Positions 19,403 to 23,607 of a stretch of DNA of 23,607 bases are shown in pieces. Numbering within the stretch: position 1 is the first letter of the stretch; the number at the start of each line of letters is the position of its first letter. Source of the DNA: an uncultured Eubacteriales bacterium (GTDB lineage Bacteria; Bacillota; Clostridia; Oscillospirales; Oscillospiraceae); the NCBI GenBank assembly GCA_900553545.1, contig USDP01000007.1, positions 1-23,607 on the forward strand. The letters run 5' to 3'. Position numbers and translations under genes: made by a program. The notes under the pieces were generated by a model. That model was not told the DNA's origin and did no database searches. It was given only the letters and a program-made list of their open reading frames with translations.

Positions 19403-19497
19403 CTTTATGTCCTTTCTCAATATATGTAGGTATGTGAACGCCGGAACGGCGGAAGCGGGGGAGACCCCGGCTCCGCGTTCCCAAGACGGGGCCGGGT

Positions 19498-19740
19498 CTA
19501 TTCGATGGGGGATGCCGGGTTTGCAGATTTTTTCACGGCGCGCTCTTTTCGGAACTGGTTGAGCTGCCGCTGGTATTCGGCCTTGAATTCTACGGTTTTG
19601 CGCGGGTTCGCGTTTTCGGGGAAGCGGACGCCTTGCCGCCGCAGTGCGTCCAGCGTCCGGCCCGTGATCTTCTCGTCCATCCAGAGGTCGGCGCGGAACT
19701 GCCGCCCCTTCCCCTGAAGCGGGATCTTTCGTTTCGACAT
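19498..19740 (-). CDS. Small basic hypothetical protein, tail paralogue of the 20117-20578 protein
   Basis: 80 residues, rich in Lys and Arg, starting MSKRKIPLQGKGRQF. The start at 19740 is set by GGAGGAG 8 nt upstream; the frame is open upstream, but that stretch is the riboswitch terminator. No domain was recognised. Its second half (LRRQGVRF ... FKAEYQRQLNQFRKERAVKK) resembles the C-terminal tail of the 153-residue protein at 20117-20578 (LASIGIRG ... FRDEYDRQRTADKRAKREKK), so it may be a shortened relative. It is the first gene after the cobalamin riboswitch and its terminator, 95 bp before the SLH protein. A nucleic-acid-binding or regulatory role is only a guess from charge. Confidence 0.65.
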   Translation of the reverse strand: MSKRKIPLQGKGRQFRADLWMDEKITGRTLDALRRQGVRFPENANPRKTVEFKAEYQRQLNQFRKERAVKKSANPASPIE

Positions 19741-19767
19741 GTTGGTTTCTCCTCCATTCCGGCAAAT

Positions 19768-19793
19768 AAAAAAACAGCCGTTTCCTACGACTG
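19768..19793 (-). terminator. Intrinsic terminator of the cobalamin riboswitch expression platform
   Basis: On the minus strand CAGTCG-TAGGAAA-CGGCTG (19775-19793) forms a 6-bp stem with one G-U pair, followed directly by seven T (19768-19774) and then the ribosome binding site of the 80-residue gene. The 5' arm and loop contain TCGTAGG, which is perfectly complementary to CCTACGA at the 3' end of the aptamer (19851-19857). That gives a plausible antiterminator when ligand is absent, and termination when the aptamer is folded around cobalamin. Confidence 0.72.
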
Positions 19794-19838
19794 CTCCTGT
19801 GGACGATGACATAGACCCCAGAGGATCCACTTCCCCTG

Positions 19839-20086
19839 CGGTTTACGCTCTCGTAGGTCTTCTGACTGATGCGTTCAGGGTCGCCCCAACGCACTCTTTC
19901 GGCCTTCTCTCCCCACCATTACAGCAGTTCCAATGACCCGCTTTCGCAACCCGCATTTCTGCGCGCGAAAGAGTGCTCCGCAATCACAGCTACTAAGCCG
20001 AAGCGTTTCCGCCCAGCACATATCCGGGATTCTCACCCGATTCCCTTGTTCAGCTGAACAAGAATGCGTGTCCGGTCATAAAACCG
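19839..20086 (-). promoter_or_regulatory. Cobalamin riboswitch (long form) upstream of the surface-protein operon
   Basis: The minus strand carries the conserved cobalamin-aptamer core in order: AGGGAATCGGGTGAGAATCC (near 20046-20025), AGCTGTGATTGCGGAG (about 19990-19974), GTCATTGG (about 19937), GGGGAGAGAAGGC (about 19914-19901) and CAGTCAGAAGACCTAC (about 19869-19853). An 11-bp long-range helix (GCACTCTTTCG/CGAAAGAGTGC) sits where the corresponding internal stem of the family is expected. P1 can be closed by CGGTTT-T-ATG with CGTAAACCG at the two ends. The known ligand class is adenosyl- or related cobalamins, which usually switch expression off. It faces the 80-residue gene and the SLH protein. 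No promoter with two good boxes is visible between it and the upstream gene, so it may also be reached by read-through. Confidence 0.86.
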
Positions 20087-20116
20087 GGTCGCGCATTTGC
20101 CACAAAAGCTGCGTAT

Positions 20117-20578
20117 TCAATTTTTAGAAGGAGATTTTGGGATCTGCGCGGCCTGTTTTGCGGCCTTTCGGGCCGATTTTTCCTGCCGCAGGAGTTCTTT
20201 GTTAGCCGCTTTCTTCTCGCGCTTGGCGCGCTTGTCGGCTGTCCGCTGGCGGTCATATTCGTCGCGGAAGAGCTTGGTGTTTTCGACCGACGGTGTGGAC
20301 AGGCGGCCGCCGCCCCGGATGCCGATGCTGGCGAGCGCTTTCCCCCAGTTGCCGAAGCGCAGCTCGATGAAGTCGCCGCCGATCACCTCGGTGCGCGCCG
20401 GGGCGCGGCCCAGCGCGGCTTGACATCGGGCGAGATACTGCGACAGCTCCTGCCAAGTGTCATTCTGGTGTTCGAGGACGAAGGCGACGTTCTGCTTTGA
20501 GAGGGCCACCAATGTCCGCTGCGTCAGAACCTTGCGGAGCGCGGCTTCGTTGGCCTGTGCGGTACGGTGTGGATTCAT
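20117..20578 (-). CDS. Small protein with HNH-repeat-like (homing-endonuclease-associated) motif
   Basis: 153 residues; GGGAGG precedes the ATG. Residues about 25-85 (FVLEHQND ... SQYLARCQAALGRAPARTEV and then IGGDFIELRFGNWGKALASI) match the pattern of the homing-endonuclease-associated repeat, a small DNA-binding helix unit often seen as 'LGR-P-t-x-E-...-i-x-x-rFGsW-x-xAL'. The C-terminal third is a highly charged Lys/Arg/Glu helix. No HNH nuclease residues are present, so it is probably a DNA-binding accessory or regulatory protein (inference). Its start overlaps the stop of the paralogue at 20575-20883 by 4 bp (ATGA). The two proteins share the motif with conserved FxLEHQND, LGxAPA and EVIGGD segments. 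Confidence 0.72.
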   Translation of the reverse strand: MNPHRTAQANEAALRKVLTQRTLVALSKQNVAFVLEHQNDTWQELSQYLARCQAALGRAPARTEVIGGDFIELRFGNWGKALASIGIRGGGRLSTPSVENTKLFRDEYDRQRTADKRAKREKKAANKELLRQEKSARKAAKQAAQIPKSPSKN

Positions 20579-20883
20579 GGCCGCACCTCCCGACAGTTCA
20601 GGACGTCCTGCACGATCTTCCGCTCCGCAAAGGGCGGCGGATTTTTCGAGGTTCCGGTTTTCCCGTTCCAGAAGCTGCGGAGCGCGTTGACCCAGCTGTC
20701 AAAGCGGTATTCAATGTAGTCCCCGCCGATGACCTCGCACTTCGCCGGGGCGTGCCCCAGCTCATCCATGCACTTCGCGAGGTAGGCGCTGAGCTGGTCT
20801 AAGCTGTCATTTTGGTGCTCAAGGATGAATCGGACGTTTTTGTAGGCGATGACACGTTCTGCGAGTTTCAGGGCCGCGTCCAT
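20575..20883 (-). CDS. Small HNH-repeat-like protein, paralogue of the next gene
   Basis: 102 residues. The start at 20883 is fixed by AGGAGGG about 6 nt upstream; the frame remains open 5' but that sequence is structured leader RNA. FILEHQND, LSAYLAKCMDELGHAPAKCE and EVIGGDYIEYRFDSWVNALR align with the neighbouring 153-residue protein, showing an old tandem duplication. This copy lacks the long charged tail. It is the first gene after the riboswitch-like element at 21046-21273, and its ribosome binding site is partly inside a 12-bp helix. Function unknown; DNA binding is suggested by the motif only. Confidence 0.72.
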   Translation of the reverse strand: MDAALKLAERVIAYKNVRFILEHQNDSLDQLSAYLAKCMDELGHAPAKCEVIGGDYIEYRFDSWVNALRSFWNGKTGTSKNPPPFAERKIVQDVLNCREVRP

Positions 20884-20889
20884 AAAAAT

Positions 20890-21008
20890 CCCTCCTATCG
20901 TACAATTTCCCGCATGGGCGCACCGCGCCCATAACGCAAAAATGGCGCTTCCTGCTCTCTTTGAACAGTCCGCGCCCGTCTTGTACGATAGGTTCATCGT
21001 GCTATCGC
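20890..21008 (-). promoter_or_regulatory. Putative ribosome-binding-site sequestering platform
   Basis: On the minus strand CCTATCGTACAA (20981-20992) pairs perfectly with TTGTACGATAGG (20894-20905), whose last three bases are part of the AGGAGGG site (20890-20896) of the 102-residue gene. A competing helix, GCGATAG (21002-21008) with CTATCGT (20985-20991), uses the same strand and would free the site. An 8-bp hairpin ATGGGCGC/GCGCCCAT (20914-20932) lies inside. Two mutually exclusive helices just downstream of an aptamer-like fold are the usual shape of translational riboswitch control. Confidence 0.6.
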
Positions 21009-21045
21009 TACAGTGCATCCTTGCCGAAAAATTCTCATTTCAGCG

Positions 21046-21273
21046 TGAAGACGGCGAGTATTCTGACTTACGATCTGGAAATGTTGCATTTCCGCGTCCG
21101 CGGCCTACCTTCTCATGGTCTCCCACAATGGCGCCCTTTCGGGCAAACAGCATCGCTGTTTTTAGCCGCAGCCTCTCGCGCACAGCTCCGGGCGAATGGC
21201 TTGAAAACCTTTGTTCTTTCATCCCCGGCTCAGTACCGAAAATCGGCCCGCGACCGGGAATTACACGTCTTCA
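21046..21273 (-). promoter_or_regulatory. Divergent cobalamin-riboswitch-like element upstream of the HNH-repeat-like gene pair
   Basis: The minus strand is closed by an 8-bp helix TGAAGACG/CGTCTTCA (21266-21273 with 21046-21053). The 3' half follows the cobalamin family closely: CTGCGGC pairing with GCCGCGG, GCCATTG (about 21133-21127), TGAGAAGGTAGG (about 21115-21104) and GTAAGTCAGAATACTCGCC (about 21071-21053). The 5' half is weaker: GCCCGGAGCTGTG is present, but the usual GGTGAAAATCC hairpin is replaced by GAAAG...TTTTC. It may be a variant or decayed aptamer with altered ligand preference. Its orientation and distance fit control of the gene starting at 20883. Confidence 0.6.
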
Positions 21274-21347
21274 GATGCGTATAAAGTTGTGATTTCGGCG
21301 AAAAGCACAAGTGCGCGCAAAAGTAGACTTTTCTTTTCGCCTGTGAT

Positions 21348-21376
21348 ACCATACAAAAAAGGCAAAAAACGGCCAA
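21348..21376 (-). promoter_or_regulatory. Possible promoter inside the inverted-repeat interval
   Basis: On the minus strand TTGGCC (21371-21376), a 17-nt spacer and TATGGT (21348-21353) resemble -35 and -10 boxes (4 of 6 matches each). It would read across the left repeat into the riboswitch-like element at 21046-21273. The region is A/T-rich, so a chance match is quite possible. Confidence 0.35.
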
Positions 21377-21395
21377 TTTTCGCCTAGTTTTTGCC
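21355..21395 (-). terminator. Intrinsic terminator of the recombinase gene
   Basis: On the minus strand GGCAAAAAC (21387-21395) pairs with GTTTTTTGCC (21361-21370) and is followed by TTTTTTG (21360-21354). It lies about 36 bp after the recombinase stop, nested between the 23-bp inverted repeats. The stem is flanked by A and T runs on both sides, so it could also stop transcription on the plus strand. Confidence 0.7.
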
Positions 21396-21430
21396 AATTT
21401 TGAGGTGAAAAGAAAAGTCTACTTTAATTT

Positions 21431-22036
21431 TCACTTTTTGGGCAGACTTTCCGCCTTTGCCCACTTCAAAAACGTTGTCTGGGAGACCCCCAGCCGCTCG
21501 GCCGCCGCCCGCGAGCCGAGCTTTTTTGCGCGCCACTCGCGGTAAACCAGCGGGAACTCCAGCGGGATCTCAGCGGGGTCTCTGCCGAACCGCACGCCCC
21601 GCTCACGCGCCGCTGAAATGCCCTCTGCCTGCCGCTGCCGGATGAACTCGCGCTCCGTCTGCGCGACGTAGCTGAGCAGCTGCAATACAATGTCCGCGAT
21701 CAACTGCCCGGTCAGATCGCGGTTCTGCCGCGTGTCCAGCAGCGGCATGTCCAAAATTACAATGGCCGCGCGCTTATTTTTTGTAATAATTCGCCATTGT
21801 TCAAGGATTTCTGTGTAGTTTCGCCCCAATCGGTCGATGCTCTTCACGATCAGCGTGTCGCCTGGTCCCAGCCGCCGCAGCATCCGCCGATACTGCACCC
21901 GTTCAAAATCCGCCCCCGACTGCTTGTCGAGATATACATTTTCAGACGGGATTCCCATTTCCCGCAGTGCTGTGAGCTGGCGGGCTTCGTTTTGTTCTTT
22001 GGTCGAAACTCTTGCGTACCCATAAATCTGTTCCAT
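21431..22036 (-). CDS. Small serine recombinase (resolvase/invertase family)
   Basis: 201 residues, the usual length of a resolvase or DNA invertase. The start at 22036 (MEQIYGYARVSTKEQ) has GAGAGGG upstream; the frame is open further 5' but runs through the terminator stem. The catalytic domain has the nucleophile region YARVST (Ser11, Arg9) and the active-site stretch IVKSIDRLGRN with the paired arginines. A dimerisation helix follows (about TEREFIRQRQAEGI), then a helix-turn-helix at the C-terminus (GSRAAAERLGVSQTTFLKWA). Enzymes of this type cut and rejoin short palindromic sites to resolve or invert DNA. All key residues appear intact. Unusually, the gene is preceded by a cobalamin riboswitch with terminator, and is followed at once by inverted repeats that could be its target. 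Confidence 0.92.
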   Translation of the reverse strand: MEQIYGYARVSTKEQNEARQLTALREMGIPSENVYLDKQSGADFERVQYRRMLRRLGPGDTLIVKSIDRLGRNYTEILEQWRIITKNKRAAIVILDMPLLDTRQNRDLTGQLIADIVLQLLSYVAQTEREFIRQRQAEGISAARERGVRFGRDPAEIPLEFPLVYREWRAKKLGSRAAAERLGVSQTTFLKWAKAESLPKK

Positions 22037-22054
22037 CTTTTTCCCTCTCAAAAC

Positions 22055-22095
22055 AAAAAGCATCCATGAGGGAGATCCGCTCATAGATGCTTTTT
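22055..22095 (-). terminator. Strong riboswitch-linked terminator just before the recombinase start
   Basis: On the minus strand AAAAAGCATCTATGAG (22080-22095) pairs with CTCATGGATGCTTTTT (22055-22070): a 16-bp stem with one wobble and a 9-nt loop, ending in TTTTTGTTTTG. It lies 19 bp upstream of the ATG at 22036, so it can only serve as an attenuator of this gene. Confidence 0.85.
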
Positions 22096-22129
22096 AACCG
22101 ACAGAGAGACGCTCCCTGCCGGAAAAAGC
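22089..22129 (-). promoter_or_regulatory. Antiterminator helix competing with the recombinase attenuator
   Basis: On the minus strand GCTTTTT (22123-22129) can pair with AAAAAGC (22089-22095), extended inward by CCGGCAG/CTGTCGG. This uses the 5' arm of the terminator, so the two folds exclude each other. GGA-ACC-AAAAGC further upstream could in turn capture GCTTTTTCC, giving the ligand-bound state a way to release the terminator. Confidence 0.65.
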
Positions 22130-22160
22130 TGACCGTTGACGAGGCGGCGCTTTTGGTTCC

Positions 22161-22280
22161 GTGCGCAGGCGCGTGTCTGACTCATCTCCCGAGGTTGGAG
22201 CTTCACAGTGACCGGTTCGCGGGGACTTTCACCCCATTCCGCTTTAAGCCCGTTCCCTTTAGAAACGGGCACCTGTACAC
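22161..22280 (-). promoter_or_regulatory. Cobalamin riboswitch (short form) upstream of a serine recombinase
   Basis: On the minus strand P1 is GTGTACAGGTGC with GCGCCTGCGCAC (12 positions, one mismatch). In order it contains a P2 hairpin (GCCCGTT/AACGGGC) followed by TTAAAGCGGAAT, the hallmark GGGGTGAAAGTCCCC hairpin, CCGGTCACTGTGAAG, a small CTCC...GGGAG stem and ATGAGTCAGACACGCGCCTG. This order and these motifs are those of the compact cobalamin aptamers found in Clostridia. A good promoter lies 45 bp upstream, and an antiterminator/terminator pair lies downstream. The natural expectation is low recombinase expression when cobalamin is plentiful. Confidence 0.88.
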
Positions 22281-22324
22281 TTGATTCAGTTGTCGAATGC
22301 TGTAAGCCGATAGCGTACAGCCAT

Positions 22325-22353
22325 ATTCTAGCGATCATTATTTTTCAGGTCAA
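22325..22353 (-). promoter_or_regulatory. Promoter of the riboswitch-recombinase transcript
   Basis: On the minus strand TTGACC (22348-22353), a 17-nt spacer and TAGAAT (22325-22330) each match the vegetative consensus at 5 of 6 bases. It sits 45 bp before the 5' end of the riboswitch, a sensible distance for a leader transcript. Confidence 0.75.
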
Positions 22354-22397
22354 GATATGGAGCAGCAGCGGCAGTTCCTGCAAAACGATCGCCGCTC

Positions 22398-22444
22398 CCG
22401 AATGGGCCTCTGCGTCAATTCTGACGCAGACACCCGTTCGGGGC
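22398..22444. other. Long two-part hairpin upstream of the promoter
   Basis: Outer arms CCCGAATGGG/CCCGTTCGGG (10 bp, one wobble) enclose a perfect 9-bp stem TCTGCGTCA/TGACGCAGA with a 4-nt loop. There is no T-run. A second small stem, TTGACCCA/TGGGTCAA, lies at about 22470-22491, at the end of the RusA-like remnant. Beyond these and the promoter, no gene is seen between 22281 and 22486. It may be a protein-binding site or a hairpin-type recombination site. Confidence 0.55.
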
Positions 22445-22486
22445 GGCGCGCTTGTTCTGCTCGGAATCTTTGACCCAGCAGATGGG

Positions 22487-22759
22487 TCAAGTCTGCAAAA
22501 AGCGGGAGATCCGAACGACTGTGCGACCTGTTTCGCCCCACGCTCCAACCACAGAAAAGGCCATGTGCTCCAGATCATCGTCCCAGAAAAAGATGCCCTT
22601 CGGGTTATTGATAACGAGGTTGACCGCCCGGTTGCAGGTATCCCAGAGTTGGTGGTTATTGCTGCCACGCGGCGTGGTGACCTCGATCTGTACGAAGGCC
22701 CGGTCAAACCGCGGAAGTCCTTCCTGCACTGCCGCCTCTTGAATCGCAGCATGGATCAT
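22487..22759 (-). pseudogene. 5'-truncated gene, possibly RusA-like Holliday-junction nuclease remnant
   Basis: About 90 residues remain, from IHAAIQEAA to the stop at 22487. The stretch LPRFDRAFVQIEVTTPRG, then a D-x-x-N at WDTCNRAVNLVINN, then KGIFFWDDDLEHM resembles the C-terminal half of RusA-type junction endonucleases, which have a D-x-D-N and a later DD pair; here the second Asp of the first motif is Cys. The N-terminal part is missing where the IS30 sequence begins at about 22757, and no ribosome binding site precedes the first ATG. The RusA link is a weak pattern match; a different phage or plasmid protein is possible. Confidence 0.45.
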
Positions 22760-23448
22760 ACAATGAGGTCTGGGCAGGCAGCCTTGACTTGTCTGTGACA
22801 GAACTGCCCGAAGCCATGAAACGCAAGCAGCACAAGGACTCCAAGCCCCGTGAACACAAGAAGAGCTTCGGCACAGACATTTCCCAGAGGCCTGAGATTG
22901 CGGCTCTGCGCATCGAGGAAGGTCATTGGGAAGGTGACACTGTCGTGGGCAAGAGGGCTGGTAAAGAGGCTGTTGCCCTCTCCCTGTTGGAGAAGAAAAC
23001 GGAGAACTATATTGCCATCCGGATTCCCGGCAAGGATGCAGACTCCGTTCTGAACGCCATGCAGTCGCTCAGGGAAGAATTCGGAGACAAGTTCTCACAG
23101 GTCTTCAAGACCATTACCGTGGACAACGGCTCGGAGTTCTCTGCGTTCAGTCAGGTCGAGAACTGGGGCTGTGCAGTCTACTTTGCACATCCCTATACTT
23201 CGTGGGAACGTCCCCAAAACGAACGTCACAACGGGCTGTTCCGAGCCTTCGTGCCCAAGGGTGCCTCCATTGAATCCTTCTCTCCAGAGTACATCTTTTC
23301 TGCTGCTGATGAATTGAACGGACGGCCTCGCAAGAAGCTTGGCTACCGCACCCCGGAAGAACTGTTTGACGAGTTCCTCGACTCTGTTTACGCAGCCGAA
23401 GGCTGCGGCAGCATCGCCCAGGACGGAAGCCAGCGGCTTCCATCCTGA
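22759..23448 (+). pseudogene. IS30-family transposase, 5'-truncated
   Basis: About 230 residues of an IS30-type DDE transposase. Recognisable parts are the linker YNEVWAGSLDLSVTELPEAM, the first catalytic Asp in EGHWEGDTVVG, the second in TVDNGSEF and the Glu in RPQNERHNGLFR, then GYRTPEELFDEF near the end. The N-terminal helix-turn-helix region (about 100 residues in full-length members) is absent. An in-frame TTG at 22789 exists, but the family similarity continues upstream to about 22759, where it meets the RusA-like remnant. The missing DNA-binding end makes activity unlikely. Confidence 0.85.
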
Positions 23449-23607
23449 CCGACGCTCTGATTCACTAAGTTCTACCGTGCAGCTGTCCAACTTGTACTTG
23501 CAATTTGCGATAGATTGATTCTCTTGTATCTTGATTTATTTCTTATTAGTTAGAGCATGAATTTCAGCCCCGATGGAGGGCACGAAAACCGTCGTCCTGA
23601 AATCCGG
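23449..23607. mobile_element. Right end of the IS30-type element and flanking DNA
   Basis: After the transposase stop the sequence GTCCAACTTGTACTTGCAAT (about 23485-23504) has the look of an IS30-family terminal repeat, but the matching left end is missing so it cannot be confirmed. Beyond it lies A/T-rich DNA and a possible stem ATTTCAG/CTGAAAT near the window edge. No gene is seen. Confidence 0.35.

Larger units (their letters stand above)
21320..21425. repeat. 23-bp inverted repeats flanking a 60-bp segment beside the recombinase
   Basis: Arms at 21320-21342 and 21403-21425 are inverted copies with a single mismatch (core AAAGTAGACTTTTCTTTTC on the left arm). The right arm begins 6 bp from the recombinase stop codon. 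The 60-bp interior is A/T-rich and itself partly palindromic. Such an arrangement next to a serine recombinase is typical of a recombination target or an invertible switch; it could also simply form a long hairpin at the end of the recombinase mRNA. Confidence 0.8.

Noticed and set aside
19403..19894. N-terminal extension of the SLH protein through the small-gene region
   Set aside because: The extension is arginine-rich frame-shadow of the 80-residue gene and riboswitch; the signal peptide and ribosome binding site fix the start at 19402.
21040..21222. 60-residue open frame inside the second leader
   Set aside because: It coincides with the paired structure of the cobalamin-like element, and no good ribosome binding site precedes it.
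21320..21425. IS element or MITE ends
   Set aside because: The element is only 106 bp with its terminator inside; no target-site duplication was recognised, so a recombinase-linked repeat is the simpler reading, though a MITE is not fully excluded.
22037..22084. Upstream ATG for the serine recombinase
   Set aside because: The extension is translated terminator stem; MEQIYGYARVST at 22036 is the normal resolvase start.
22208..22798. 196-residue plus-strand open frame across the riboswitch region
   Set aside because: It runs antisense through the aptamer, the promoter and the RusA-like remnant; its composition matches no protein family I recognise.

Overview
The window reads as GC-rich Bacillota, most likely a gut member of the Oscillospiraceae/Clostridia. 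The grounds are S-layer homology (SLH) domains, GLUG and InlB-type repeats, extracellular CxxC modules, strong AGGAGG ribosome binding sites and riboswitch use. No rRNA or housekeeping marker is present, so this placement is inference.

Almost every gene lies on the minus strand, so the layout is best read from right to left. At 22759-23607 is the 3' part of an IS30-family transposase (plus strand). It abuts a minus-strand, RusA-like gene remnant (22487-22759) at a sharp junction. Next comes a consensus-like promoter (22325-22353), a short cobalamin riboswitch (22161-22280), an antiterminator/terminator pair, and a small serine recombinase (21431-22036). Just past the recombinase stop codon, a pair of 23-bp inverted repeats (21320-21342 and 21403-21425) flanks a 60-bp segment holding a terminator and a possible promoter. 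A second, more divergent cobalamin-riboswitch-like element (21046-21273) leads into helices that could hide the ribosome binding site of two paralogous small proteins with a homing-endonuclease-associated (HNH-repeat-like) motif (20575-20883, 20117-20578). A third cobalamin riboswitch (19839-20086) with its own terminator (19768-19793) precedes an 80-residue basic protein and then a long surface-protein gene series.

That series runs 19402 to 213. It contains a 2063-residue SLH-anchored protein with three beta-helix/GLUG blocks; a 1267-residue membrane-anchored protein with Ig-like repeats, a DUF4430-like domain and a CxxC array; a MoxR AAA+ ATPase; a DUF58 protein; a multi-pass transglutaminase-like protein whose Cys/His/Asp triad is replaced; and a 1542-residue secreted protein with cadherin-like domains and a PQQ-type beta-propeller. 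From MoxR to the propeller protein the genes overlap or are 11-20 bp apart. The two largest genes are separated by 168 bp of hairpins.

Working model (inference): this is a vitamin-B12-responsive cell-surface system of a Gram-positive bacterium. DUF4430 is related to the C-terminal cobalamin-capping domain of intrinsic factor/transcobalamin, and beta-propellers capture B12 in Bacteroides (BtuG). A B12-controlled operon of S-layer-anchored and secreted proteins with such folds, plus MoxR/DUF58/pseudo-transglutaminase assembly factors, therefore suggests corrinoid capture at the cell envelope. The most surprising part is upstream: three cobalamin-type elements in about 2.5 kb, with different expression platforms, one of them in front of a site-specific DNA recombinase.
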